Assembly: GCF_018691265.1 (NCBI RefSeq)
Contig: NW_024881278.1
Span: 9,176,001-9,240,000 of the forward strand
Origin: Tyto alba
Lineage: Eukaryota; Chordata; Aves; Strigiformes; Tytonidae
Length of the DNA: 64,000 nucleotides
Reading direction: 5' to 3'
A program made the position numbers and the translations under genes. Shown one piece after another: positions 25,841 through 38,356 of the stretch (positions within the stretch are counted from its first letter, which is position 1; each line of letters opens with the position of its first letter). A model generated the notes under the pieces. It searched no databases. It was not told the DNA's origin and saw only the letters and a list, made by a program, of their open reading frames with translations.

Positions 25841-28800
25841 GTAGAAATGTGGAGGGATGGTGTGCTGGGGCGGCAGTCATCGGCGAGAGGTTATCCCGCC
25901 AAGTTTTTGGTGCCAGCTTATTGCACGTTGGGCCCCAGGAGCATGCAGGACTGCGTGCGAGCCCATGCTGAGGAACCTCACGCAGAGCTCATGCAGCCTG
26001 CCCCTCGCCCCTCGAATGTGCTGCCCGGGTGGATGTCCCAGGGAAGCGTGTGGACGTGTCTTTACTGTGCTGTGCCGGCGGTCGGTACTGCTGCAGAGGA
26101 TGAGGTGCCCCTGCCTGCCCCCGGGCCGGGCACGGGGCCACTCCAGAGCCGGGGGGAGCACCGTTCCGTGATCGTGGGGAGCGTCTCCCGACGCAATGCC
26201 AGACTGAGAGCTAGATACATCCATGATTGGAGCCCCGCTCGTTTTTATCTTAGTTTGGAATTTGGGTTGAATTGGTGGGTTTACATGGCTTTTTAGAGAG
26301 AAAAGGTTTATCCGTGAGAGTTGCTGCCTGTGATGGACAGTGCCCTTCCTATTGGTGGGGTGGTGGCGAAAGCTCTGGGGGAGAGGCAGTCTTGCTGCAA
26401 TCCAGTGTACTGACCCTCGAAGATGAGCGGAGAGATTGGCAAATAGCTTGTGTTGAGGTTTGGAGCAGTTTGCCCTAGGAACGTACACAGCACAGAGGTG
26501 TTCCCCGAGCCCTGGATGGGGCGAGGCTCTTCCCAGGCCCCCCAAAGCAGCGCCCTACTGCTGTGTTCCTTGGTGGGAGCGGGACGGCGGTGCGGAGCTG
26601 CGCTTGGTTCAGATTCACTCAAACATGCTCCAAAAACTGCGCGCAACTTCTTGCGTTGTGTGGCTAGAGCTGGAAGCAGGTTGCTCGGCTCCCTCCAGCC
26701 AGCACGTGGCCGGAATAAAGCTAGCTCTGTCCCTGTATTAAGTGCTAGTCGGACTGCAATGTGATTGTGTGCTCGGAGGCGATCCGGATCAGATGGGCTG
26801 GGCAACCGGGAGGCCACGGCCACCCCTTCTGACAGCCGGTGTGTGAGGGTACACCAGGGCTGGGCTCTCACAGTGGGTCCAGCTGGCTTTGCCTGTATCC
26901 CAAGACACCTGCATCCCCAGAAACCAGCTACTTAGTTCACTTTCTAAAATACCGTGCGTAGGCATTCCTGAATTCTGAAAAGCGTTTGCTGGGTGGTGGT
27001 GAGCAACTCCAAAGAAAAATACTCACCTTTTCTCCCTTTTTTTTCTTTTCTTTTTAAGACAAGAATCTCGGCATATGCAATTAAGTGCTGAAGGATGTTT
27101 TTCCTCTGAGGTGCAGTGATTTGTCTGTTTTTCTGATTTGGTTGATACTATTGTAGGCAAGATCCTTCAGATACCCTGGTAAGCTGATGAGTAACAGTGC
27201 AGTTTATGCCACTGGTTATCTGAAAAAAAAAAAAAAAAAAGGCAAGTCAAAAATATTTGCATCTGAGCTCTCTAAATGTCTGATGAAAAGTTCACTGGAA
27301 AAAGAAAAAGCATAAGACTAAATTACAGGACAATTATTTCTAGAGTGGTGGACTAGTGTTGACTTTGCATTATTAAGACTTGTCAAAGAAAATAAATAGG
27401 GATGCTAGAAGAATATATGTAGGCTTTTTATTCAAAGCAAACAATGGGAATTGCTATTTATATAACACGACCGTAATGCTGGGAACAGTGTATTAGCTGA
27501 ATAGCAAAATGAAATTCTTTGTATAGCTTCATCTTTACTTTTAAAATTGTATCTCAGGAAAGGTGGGTGACATGAAGTGGGGGAGACCTCTTCTCTTGTT
27601 GATGTTCTTAGAGTAACAAATACTCCATCCCTCTATGTCCAAGTTGTTAGAGAGGCCTGAGAGCAAGGTGGCTTTTTGAGGCTCTGCATTTTCACCCGGG
27701 TCACCTCAGCCCTGTGCTGTCCTGCTGCTGCCCCGTGTGCGCGCCTGCCGTGCCGTCTCGTGCCGTGCCCCCCGCGCCGAAGGCTGCAGCCGGAGCTGGA
27801 CGCCCTTCCCAGAAATGGGGAGGAGCTGCCCGGGCCGTGCGAGGCAGGACATCCCTGTGCTGCGCTGCCAGCTCGGTGGGTGCCAAAATGTGAGCACCCT
27901 CACCCTCGGCCAGAAGAGCCCAGACTCTCAGCGAGCAGGGCTGGCTTTAAACACAGCTAGTCTGAACGCTCGCTGTGCAGTAAAGTCCCTCTGAATCTTG
28001 TTAATCCCTACCAGTGACCAGGGAAGGCTGGCCCTATTGCTCCATCCTGCTGTCGGGTCTCGGAGAACTATTTATTTTTTATTTCTCCCCCAAGCAGAAC
28101 CCGTGGGATGTGGAGGTGAGAAGAGCATCCATCCCTGCTCCGGCCTCTGGTGTGGCTCCGGGGCTCTGCTCAATGAGCAGCAACGATCCCCACCGAGCTG
28201 GCTGAGGACAAGGGAGGGGGAGAGTGCCCTTGCCTAAGGATTTAATGAAACTGCCGAATTACCAGATAATGAAAGGGTGGCACACTGGATAATTAACTCA
28301 CTAAAACGGTATCTTGAGCACCAGAGAGTCTTCTTTCAAAGGTTGGCTGTTTACTTAAAATATTGTTGCCTTTGTAACTCCACGTCTTCGCTAGGAGCAG
28401 AAACTGAGGGCTCATTTACATCCCAAATTAATGGCATAACCTGTAATTATCCGAAATGTAACAGAAGATCACCACAATAGGCAGTACAATAATCTGACTG
28501 AATACCTGGCTGCTCATCTGATTGCTTTGAACAGGCGAGGTGGATTTGTCACGCTGAAGCGATTTCTACGGGAACACGGTTCTACCAGTGTCCCAGTTCT
28601 GTACCATGCCATTGTCACACCACAGGAGTCCCATGGAAATGTGAAACAGGAGTGGCATCGCTCTAAAAACACCACATGGGCAGACGGTAACGCTTGTGAT
28701 GGGCAGGGAGGATGGTTCCTGCACGTGCCAAAATCTGGGGAAGAGCAATGGTATTTGCCTGAGGAAGGATCCAGTTCCCCTTCCATAGGGGACTCGGGAC

Positions 28801-31159
28801 GTGAGGGATTCGGCTACTGCCAGTGGCCTCTCTGGGTTGGGAGTGACCTGCCACTCCTGCAGCGCTGCCGGGAGCTCCTGCAAGGGGAGGGGGTGCCCCA
28901 GGAACCAGCCTGGCACAGGGTCACCACCACCAACACATCCCCCCAGCGCGGCGTTTCGGAGCCGGTGCCTCCAGTTAAGAGGTGGAGACGGCGCTGCCCA
29001 TGGGACAGCGGCCAGGCTTCCTTTTTCTCCTGAGAAGTTCTCGTTTTGTGGTGGGTAAGGATCTAACAGGACTCGCATGGTGTGACCCTCGCAGTGATCT
29101 GCAGGCTAGGGTGTATCTCAGCCGAGCACGTTCCGTTTTTATTGATGGTTCAGCTCTTTCATGGCCGGTGTTGTCCCCATCTCTGTTTCTGTTCTTTTGA
29201 AGCAGAAGCTTGGCTGGTGGTACCTGGCATATCCACATCAGCTGACGGAGACTTGCTCTCCTAATTAAGTTCCTGAGCATGGGAAGCAGAGATGAGCCTA
29301 CCATTTCTTTTTATTTCAATTAGAAAAAAATCTGATACTGTCCAGAAGTTTAATTTTCTCTCCTGATTTTCTTTGCCCTAGGCTCAAGTTTTGTTTTAAG
29401 GCAATTAGGAGCACAAAAATGTTTGCAGTTAACAGCCAGCATTACCTAACAAACTAATGGAAAAGCAGTCTTATCAATTAGCTGTTTAATGCCAGTAGCT
29501 TTTGAATATTTTCTTTGACTTTTTTAATTTTTTTTTTTTTTTTTACTATGTAAGTGAATTGCTTAAACTGCATTTAACTTCCATGGGGTCAGTCCCACTC
29601 TGATTTAAAATGGCCTTAATATTATTTAAGATTGGAAAAGACTAGAGGTAAATCAAATTTAGGTCGTTTTGCTTCTGAATAAGAACTTGCACTGAGGGAT
29701 TGAGTGCAGTTTAACTAATCCACTTAAAGTCAAGCAGTGACTTAATTTAGATTATTTTTCCTGAGCATGTCTGTCTAGGTAAGACCTTGCACTGCTTTCC
29801 AACCCACCCTGCTTTACTGGGGATGTAGCGGTGCGGCAGCCAGCAGAATTAAACCCATTTATAGCAGCTAAGTGCTGAGCCCTGCAGTGTGAAATCTAGA
29901 AAAAAATAATACTGGGAGGAATAAAGTCATGGTCTGGATGAGGCTTTATTTTTTTCCTTTCTAAACAGCCAGTAGAAATGCAGCACATACCTATTCAGGA
30001 AGAAATACAGTATATTGGACAAGAATTTGAAGCATACTCCGTGGAAACTTGCTTTGCTATCCCTTAAGCTGTACTGAATACGCATAATTGGAAGACTTCA
30101 TCTCATTTCTGGGGCTGTTGGGATGACTGCACTGGCTGGGGCTCTGGCCCAGGAGTACGCATCCAGCGTGGGGCACAGGGAGGCCCAGGACCGAACCCCA
30201 GGGAGCCCCCACTTGCTGAGCTTTGCACTGGGGCCAACCCTATCCAGGTTGTCAGGATGACTTCATGATTCTGCCCAACTTCAAAATCCATTACTTCTTT
30301 AGTGGTTTTTAGAAAATACAGCATCCTGAGGTGTGTTAATTTAATGTATGTGACATTTGCATGGCAGGCTGTTATGTATTACTAAAAATAATTAGGGATA
30401 ATTTGCCACTGAAACAAATGAGAGCACAGGTACATTTTGTGATGTGGCTGCCTTCGTTTTGAATAGTGATTATGGATTTTTCCCTAACTGAAGAAAGGAC
30501 TGATTTTGTTGCTTTTGCAGCACAGCTCCTTTATGCATGCAGGACTGTTGGGTTTTTTCTTAGCAACAGCCATTCCTGGGTAGTTCAGCCTCATGACTCC
30601 TGAGAGAGGACCTGCTGGTGGGAGGCGTGACGTGTAGTGGGTCTTGAGAAAGAACTGTGAGGCTGTAGGATTTGAGAAATAATGGTAAGGCTTCTGGGGG
30701 CATGTGGGGAGCTCCATCCTGACCGCACCATGCTCGTGGTCTGAACCTGAGGATGTCAGGAAGAGGGAAGGGTCTGGAAGCGGAGTGTGCTTAAGTCCCT
30801 TTTAATTACATATTAAATGTAATTACATGTCTCCTGGCCGCTTAATGCTGCTGGGGTACAGCTGTGAGGGTCTGGCCAAGGACCTCCCAAAACCCTGATG
30901 GCGTTGGGCGGCTCATCTGCCTGAAACTCAGCACAACACAGCAGCTCGGGGCGTGCAAACTGCAGCCCCCCCCATTTGTATTCACACGCCTGAATCCAAC
31001 GTGAGAATGGGAGAGGAGCAGAGCGAGTGCCTGTTGAGAGAGGCTTGGTCCTTGTGGGTGGTGGCACCTTGGACCTCGCAGCCAGGCTGGAGGTGCCAGC
31101 TGCTGTCTGCGTGCCTGGAGCTGCAAACCAGGGGGGTTTATTGACTCTTCGATGCTGGA
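25841..31159. other. Noncoding; moderately CpG-rich in its first kilobase
   Basis: 25850-26200 and 26500-26800 have raised CpG but less than the islands listed. 27676-27850 is a short GC-rich patch. 29300-30100 is AT-rich. No gene recognised. Confidence 0.45.
27223..27240 (+). repeat. A18 homopolymer
   Basis: Eighteen consecutive A. Comparable shorter runs in the window: T18 at 2661-2678, T19 at 6308-6326, T17 at 29528-29544, A17 at 32148-32164, A16 at 49035-49050, T15 near 50923 and A16 at 54373-54388. Confidence 0.85.
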
Positions 31160-31241
31160 ACATGTCCCAGCCTACAGCAGTGGGGTTGGAGCTAAATGAT
31201 CTCTAAGGTCCCTTCCAACCCAAACCATTCTGTGATTCTGC
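31160..31241 (+). mobile_element. CR1 LINE 3'-end fragment (plus strand)
   Basis: About 80 bases match the CR1 3' terminus: GGGGTTGGAGCTAAATGATC, then 'aaggtcccttccaacc', 'aaaccattctgtgattctg'. Only the extreme 3' tail was inserted, typical for severely truncated CR1 copies. Confidence 0.88.
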
Positions 31242-32250
31242 GCTACCAGAGTCCTGTGGGAGGGGGCCGTGATGTCCTGTTCTCTGCTGTTAGAAGTGCC
31301 CGAGGTTTACATTGCATTTTAGAAGTGTACTAAGTAATAAAGACACTTGTAAAAATAAAGCAGAACTTTTGAACTTAGTTGGATATTAATTTCTGATAGA
31401 TTTTTAAAACATAATTTTATTTTAAGATAAAACATTTTAAAATAAATTTGACTAAATTAGATCTCAGTTTTCAGGCATAAATGTATCTTAATCTAGTTAA
31501 ACAAAATACTAAATACTATGTAAGAGTCCAGGTTTGCTATCAGTGTTTTATCAAAGTCAAGCCACGCAGTTTGTGCAAGTGACAGTCTGCTTCTCAAAAC
31601 TTAACAGCATTGTTAAGTTCACCCACTGACATCTAAAGAATATTTTCTGTCTGGATCTTAGTCAAATACTTCAGCTTAGTTAGGTTGAGGTGGTATTGAG
31701 GAGATGAGACACCAAGGAGTTTGGTTTGTTCTTTCTTCCATTACATGTACAAAAATTGGATGTGAGAAGATGATATTTAAGAGAAGATGATATTTAATAA
31801 GTCTAAAATACTGCAGGACCTGATGACAATAAACAGTTGAATGTATTTCACTAGAAATATATAACTATACTACAGATGTAGTGTAATCAATCTGTTTGGA
31901 AGGCAAAGCATGGTTTGATGAACTTGTTGCTGTTGTGTATCCATTTAAGGAAGTTTTAATCCATTTTTTTAAAAGTTTTAAATGCTGTTTTGTACATATT
32001 TAACTTTGGCACAATTAACAGGTAATATTGCCCATTAAGTAATGGAGTCATTTAAATGTGTGCATAGACTCACTGTTTTCTGTTCTGTGCAAAACCAAAA
32101 TGTTGAATTACACCTGTCGGTGGACTATATTTGCCCCTTCTGTAGTTAAAAAAAAAAAAAAAAACAACCCATCACCACAAAACAATATCACAAATGTGTG
32201 ATTTGTATGAAGAATTGCTTCTTGCTGATTTAATGATCTAATGATCAAAG
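31242..32250. other. AT-rich noncoding block
   Basis: Strongly AT-rich for nearly 1 kb, with the 17-bp duplication and an A17 run. Candidate matrix-attachment or conserved noncoding sequence; nothing diagnostic. Confidence 0.45.
31764..31797 (+). repeat. Perfect 17-bp direct duplication
   Basis: GAGAAGATGATATTTAA is present twice in immediate succession without mismatch, indicating a recent slippage-type duplication in an AT-rich block. Confidence 0.9.
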
Positions 32251-32975
32251 TCACTTAAATTGAAGTTGGCCTACTTTGGGGCACAGGGGAGCTCTTTGTA
32301 TGGAGGAGGATGATGGTGCTGGGACTTGCTCTGTCAGCAGATGTCCAGACAGCCCCTTTTGTTTTAGACATAAAGCCAGTGCTATGGAACTGATAACAGA
32401 CCAACAGGTTTTTCTGCCCAAGGGTGTTCTGCTCCTCCACTTGCATCCCTTGCTGCTGACAGCTTGAATTGCAGATTGCTCCCCAGCTTCCTGCCACAGT
32501 CACCGTGCTTGCTTTGATCCCATTTGTCTCCCTGTCCAAAAGGCCAGTACAAGATTGCCAGGGCTCCCTTTCATCCTGCTTTTAAGGGGAAAAAATTTGC
32601 AGGGATTTGCTCCAACTCGTTCCCCGGCTGCTGTCTTCTGGGATGTGAACAGGAGCAGCTCAGGCAGCCTTTGGGCAGGCTATAGGTCACGGTGATCCAA
32701 AGACTCCCTGGCCAACATGTTCTGGACTCTCATTTATTTTCATTGAGGGGATTCCTCCCTTTTTCCATTCAAAAGAGGTTTGTTTTCTGAGGCCATACAT
32801 GCTATGGACTGGACAGCAATGCCCAGTGCACCCAGATCTGCAGTGCAGTGAAAACCAGTAAGTCTTAGTGAGGTGCCTTTGCGGAGGCTAGAACTGATGC
32901 ATCAGACCATATCGTTGCTGGAGGAGGCAAGGTTCCCAGGTGTTTAAGTCTGGTGTTGTTCAACATAAGATTAAT

Positions 32976-33000
32976 AAATCTGATATGATTTATCAGATTT
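32976..33000. repeat. 10-bp perfect inverted repeat with 5-base loop
   Basis: AAATCTGATA, TGATT, TATCAGATTT. A third related arm (TCTGATAAATA) follows from 33009, so two alternative hairpins are possible. Confidence 0.8.
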
Positions 33001-35901
33001 GATATGACTCTGATAAATAAAAGGGAAAGGAAGACTTCAACAAAGCTGGTAGAAGTGTATGTTGGAGACTAGAAATTCGATGTCCTATTTCATATATTGT
33101 ATGGGAGGCATGTTTCTCTCTAGGAATGCTTTTAGGTGGCTGTGTTAGTTTGCATGATGCTGCCTACTCACTAGATGTCTCCAGGAGCAAGGTGCATGCT
33201 CTGAGATGAATGGCCTGATAAATCAGAGAGACTGAAATGGAGCTGGAACTGAGTCGGCGTAGGGGTTTATCTGTTTGCATGCTAGAACTGCTTATCCTGG
33301 CAACGAAGAGCCAATCCCTACAGCATGAGTGGTCTTCTGCAGAGCACCACAGGTGCACTACCCTGCTAGCATCTCTCGGTGGTCACGGGCAGGCTTTCAA
33401 GCAGTGTTGCTGTACTCCAGAGTGAGCTGGGTCATGAGCTGATGTCAATCATTTGAACATATTTGTGCTCAGCTGCTGAGAACGGGTGACACATTTTGTC
33501 AGATAACATGTTCATAGGCAGAGAAGTGAGGGGCTACCACTGGACAGGAGGTAACATCCCTGGTGAATCTCTCTTGGTCTTCTGTCAACCCAGGAATGTT
33601 TCATTCAGTTTAGGATGCCAGTGAACATTCCTACATAAACTTCTCCATCTCCTTTATCTGGAACTGGGGGAAAAATTATAAGTGATAAACCATGTATCTA
33701 ATCATAGGAAAGATGAGCCCAGCTTCCTTCCAGTGCCTTTAACTAAGCTACTTCAGCTGGGCCAGTAAGTTTAGCTCATTCAGCCAAGCAGCAACATTTC
33801 GTCTTATAATTGGGAATTATCTGATGAAGCCGCAGCGCTGTGATCTGATTGCATCAGCTAATACGTGAAGTGCTGCTGAGCTGGTTTCAGATACGGACCC
33901 ATAGATTAGCCCAGGGATCCCTGCTGGGTGCAGGCCCTTGCAGCAGGAAGGGAACAAACAGCTTCTAGGGTTTAAAGCTTTTACATCTCTCCTGCAGACC
34001 ACGCGTTCCTCTGCTGCTAGCAGTAGCCATTTCCAGCCTTCACTAAATCCAGGCACGCTACTGAGATGGTGGAGGGAAAGGAGGAAAGGAAGATTTATCT
34101 GCTGTCAGAAGGCAAGTTACACAGAGTGTCGTGGGAGAGGCCGTCAGGGTAACCCTGGAGCAGCTGATCCTGCAGTGCCAAGGCTATATGGACCCTGGGA
34201 AGGGCTCTCTGACAGGACTTGCTGGAGATGCCAACCTGAGCTGCACCCTGGGCTCAGCATGTGTTGAACAGTCGTTGCTCCTTGCTCTCCCTTACCTCTG
34301 TAGAATAACAAGAAAACCAATATGCAACATTCCCAGGTCAGTGGGGAGGGCACAGTTTGAGTCTGCATGAATACAGCTGCCATTTCTTGTAGCCACCTTG
34401 CTGCAGTTACTGCTCGGGTTGTGGGCTGAAAGGAGGATGGGGAACTGGCTGAAGTGCCCAGGGAGATGCAATTGGCAGTGTGGAGTCCGGCTGGCAGCTG
34501 CTGGAAAAGGCACTCCTGTTCAGTGTCTTTATGAAAGAGCCGGGTGATGGCCAGAGGCTGCCCTCGGCAAGCTTGAGGATGTTCCCAGGCCGGAGGGAGC
34601 AACTGAGATGCTGGAAGGCAGCAGGGCTGCCGTTCAGAGGGACCAGGATGAGAAGTGAGCTGGCAGGGACCACATGAGGTGGAACAAAGTGCTGGGGAAG
34701 GCGTGCTCCCCGAGGCCCTTTCCGCGGGCTGGCACAGCCTCTCTCGCGAGCATCTTTGCTTCGTCTTTCCCTGGAGCAGCTCTGCAGCTCCCCTGGGCAC
34801 GCACACCTCTGGAGCAGGACCACGTCTGCTGAGCCACATCGCTGCCGAGCGGCGCGCAGCTGGAAGTCCCCATTCCCACGGCAGGTCCTCGCCTGCCTCG
34901 TGACCCATCGGCGCGCCGCGAGGCTTGATGCATCAGCAGCATTCAGATGTGTCTTACTCATCACCCCTACCCTGAGTGCTGGGATGGCAGTGGCCTGGGT
35001 GGCTTTGCCTGATGTGGTCACCAGTAGCGCATTAGCAGCCTGAGGCCCGGCCGGAGAAGCAGAGGAGAGAGTTTCTGCCATAAAGAGCTTATCGAGTCCT
35101 TGTGTTCAACAAGGAAACAGCAGGAGAGTTCAGGGAAGGCAGCGAACAGAAGATGCATTCATACAGGCCAAGGGAAAAAAATAATATGAGAAACCTCTGG
35201 GAGCTGTTGTCTGCAAGAGTGGGTCTTCAGGGGACAGGGATGCATGAGGAAGGTGGGGGCAGAGCCTGGCATCCCTCCAGGGTCTCCAACCTATGATGCT
35301 TTTTGGAGTACAGCATCCCCCACAGGCAGGCCACCACGGGGGGTTTCAGCAGTGAAGGTGTGGGTGGATCAGTGGTGATGTGAGCTTTGCACTAGATTTC
35401 TTGATTATTTTATTATTTTTTAAAATACTTTTACAAGCTGTAAACTGTGAACTCTGGATATACTAATGTTAGGATTAATTCTGACACTGCTATGCTCAAT
35501 ATTTACACAGTTACCCAACTGTATTTTGCATTTCAGAAATTTTTTTGGCCTCAGAAACAACTTCCTGTGGCAAAGGGTCCTCCAGGGTAATTTCACTGTG
35601 TGCAATAAGATTTCATTTGCATTTGTTTTGAATTTTCCATCCTTTAATTTTGTTGAATGTTGCTGTTTTCTAGTGCTATCAGGCAGCTCTCAATGTGCTT
35701 TTCTATGGACCAGTTGTTGTTCTACAGCCTTTCTCCAAGTTGTGATGTGAACAGACGTGCCACCGGTCTATTCTGCATCTGCGCGTGGATGCGGAAGTGG
35801 AACAGAGTGTGAGAGGACATCTGATAAGGAGATGCAGAATTGCTCTATTTGTAAACCAGATCATTGATTTGAGAGCGAACAAGCTGGCTGTTGAAAGGAG
35901 G

Positions 35902-35929
35902 AAAAAAAAAAAAAAAAAAAAAAAAAAAA
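35902..35929 (+). repeat. A28 homopolymer
   Basis: A run of 28 A between 'gttgaaaggagg' and 'ggaaagcggag'. No polyadenylation signal is seen just upstream. Confidence 0.9.
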
Positions 35930-36164
35930 GGAAAGCGGAGTCATCCCGAGGCATTCATCAACGAGCTATGCAAGACATAACCTCAAACCACAGGAAGCCC
36001 TGATACCCCATGAAGTAACAAATATTTTTCTATTAATACCAGTGTTTTTATTGCCTCTTTCATCCTGAAAGAACCCTAGTTGGCTTTTATGCTTTGCAGG
36101 CTCAATTTGGTAATTACTTCTTGCCACTGAAATACAAGGTATTCCCAAAGATACGCCGATAGTA

Positions 36165-36620
36165 GAGGCTTAACCACCGGGACAAGCCTCGGCAGCGGCC
36201 CTGGGAAGGGGGAGCGAGCGCTGCGTCAGTCGGAAGGCAGAGGAGGATCTTGGCTAGGCAGGAGCCAAGGAAAGCTGGAGGCAGTGCCAGATCGCCGACA
36301 GCCGTTGCTGGTAGAGTCGTGCCGGAGCAATGGCTCCATGGGGTAAGGGCAGAGGCTGCTCTCCGCTGAAGTGGGAACGCCGGCGGCGCTCCTCGCAGGC
36401 TTCCTTCCCCTCCGGGTGCCAGCCCTGGCAGCCTGCCCTCCTCCTGGCTCTGCTACCCCGCGAGAGGGGAGGCTGGGGCAGCGCCGTGGCCCCCGCACCG
36501 GCCCCGGGGTGGCGGTGGGGAAGTGCTGCGTGCCCCAGCCCAGGAATGGCTCGCCGTGCTCTGCAGCCGGTGGGCTCTGCTGGAGGTAGGGCTTTCCTAC
36601 TCCGTCCTGCCTGTCCGGCT
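36165..36620. promoter_or_regulatory. CpG-rich island 7 kb upstream of the main promoter
   Basis: CpG density rises sharply from about 36165. Within it, ATGs at 36330 and 36338 are followed at once by a good donor-like sequence (TGGG|GTAAGGG near 36342), so a very short alternative first exon on the plus strand is possible. No other support. Confidence 0.4.
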
Positions 36621-36820
36621 CCCACCCTGGCTGGTCTCAGTAAGGGAAAACAGCACCCAGAAAAGGGGGTGGAGGCTAAAGAAGAAAATATCTCCAAGCC
36701 TCAAAAAGGGACAAATATATATACACGCATAAAAACACAGTAAACCTTATTTCATCCATTTGTTCATGTATGTATTTAATTGTGAATCTTCGGTCAAGAA
36801 AGAAAGGACATGGAGAATTC

Positions 36821-36840
36821 AAAAAAAAAAAAAAAAAAAA
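36821..36840 (+). repeat. A20 homopolymer
   Basis: Twenty consecutive A, followed 80-115 bases later by a CAAAA-type A-rich tract at about 36915-36955. Confidence 0.85.
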
Positions 36841-38329
36841 TCTGTCTGAGAGAGAGTACAGAAGAGGAATGGAGTAAGAAAGCCAGATGATACTGCCCTC
36901 CTTTAACCACCAGAAAAAAACAACAACAAAAAACCCAAAACAAAACAAAAAACCCCAACCTTCTGGGAGAAGGCGAGCCAGAAATGAGCTCTGTCACAGC
37001 CTTGTTTATTTTCCTAAACAGCTGAAAGACTGAGAGCTCATCCACTCTGCTCCCTCCCCTATAACAGGCACCCCCCTCACCGATGGGAGGGAGAAACAAC
37101 ACAGATGCTGTGGATGCGCGCGTAGGCATGTTCTGAGAACAGATCCGCTGCTCTGTTTTTGCACTGTGGTTTAGAGTAGTTCTCTTGGCTTTTCCTGTGG
37201 CCATTTCCCTCTATTCAGTGGCCCAAACCCCAGAAAAGACCGATGTCCTTGTCCTCGGCGTGCGGCCTCCATCCTTGGCTGTGCAGAATTGGCTCTGCGT
37301 CACCCCGATGCCAACTGCCCCCGCTTTGCTCCTGGCAGGGCTCGGGGGCTCCCGGGCTGCTGTGGACCCCGTGGCGAGCTCCCCCTGCACCACAGATGGT
37401 TTCATCCTGCAAGTATTTCTGTTGGGGCGTTCCAGCTCGTCCAAGTGCTCCCCCAGCTCTTTACCTTTCGCCCCTGCGGGTCCCTCCTGCCCTCCCTGCC
37501 CACCGCTGTGGCTCCTTCCACCCATCGCTTGCTCGGCCGCTCTCTGTGTGGTGCTGGCAGGGTCTGAGTGTATTAGACTAAGTCCTTCCCTGGTGTACCA
37601 GAGCTGATGGGTCTGCTGGAGGTATTGCTTCTATTTGCTTGAGGAGTACAAGAGAGCTATTTTGTTACCTCTGTGATGGAGATAGGCCTCCCTCTTCTTG
37701 CAGGAAGACTTTGGGTCTTACTATGTCTCCCCAAAACCTTGAATTCGCCAGGAGTACGTCAGTGCAAACACTTTTGCTCAAGGTTTTCAGATAGGGGAGA
37801 ACTGCCAGCCTTCATAAAGAAGACACCCAGCTTTTATCCAAGAATATGACCTTAAGCTGTTTTATCTAAGCAGATGCAAACTTATTTAAATGCTCTTAAA
37901 TCAAATGGGAACAGGCGTAGCCTAAACTACTGTAAACTGTTTTTACATGGAAATCATATCAGCTGGGCAGCCTTTTGAACCACTCTGAACCCTGAGTACG
38001 AGTGCATGACTGAAAGGAAATAGCTTGCCATGGCTTCGTGTGGCACTGCCCATTAGCTGACCATGGATGCGGCACCCTTCAGCTGCTGGCCATCAGCTAG
38101 CAGTGAGGTCCCCGCAGCTCGGCGAAGGAGGATGTACGCCCTCTCCCTGACCTGATCCGGCGCGATGTTGGTCGCAGCTACTGAAACCAGTGTCACCAGC
38201 AAATGGCATTAAGATGGCTAACTCTGGGGGCAGGGGAGGGTCGCTCACGCGGGCCTTCTGCTCCCCAAGGGATCCCATGCAGGAAGGAGGGAGCAACCAT
38301 CAGTGGTAATCAGCACTGTATTTAATTGC

Positions 38330-38356
38330 ATCCTCTTTGCGGTTTGCAAAGAGGAT
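38330..38356. repeat. 11-bp perfect inverted repeat with 5-base loop
   Basis: ATCCTCTTTGC (38330-38340), loop GGTTT, GCAAAGAGGAT (38346-38356). The stem is short compared with a pre-miRNA and does not extend well beyond 38329/38357. Confidence 0.82.

Larger units (their letters stand above)
32251..36164. other. Noncoding, no recognised gene
   Basis: Contains the inverted repeat at 32976-33000, a CpG-richer patch at about 34730-34930, and the A28 run. Overlapping minus-strand frames at 34144-35081 have no recognised domain. Confidence 0.45.

Noticed and set aside
28527..29033. 168-codon plus-strand open frame
   Set aside because: It has no ATG; the nominal start is TTG. No known domain and no splice context.
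33125..33360. Possible LTR-like start (TGTGTTAGTTTGC)
   Set aside because: No matching second LTR, no CA end or target duplication visible.
34144..35081. Overlapping minus-strand frames of 224-254 codons
   Set aside because: No recognised domain, no CpG-island start and overlapping frames of similar length, consistent with GC-rich chance.
35466..35750. 94-codon hydrophobic plus-strand frame
   Set aside because: T-rich sequence makes Phe/Leu/Cys codons by composition; no start context or homology.
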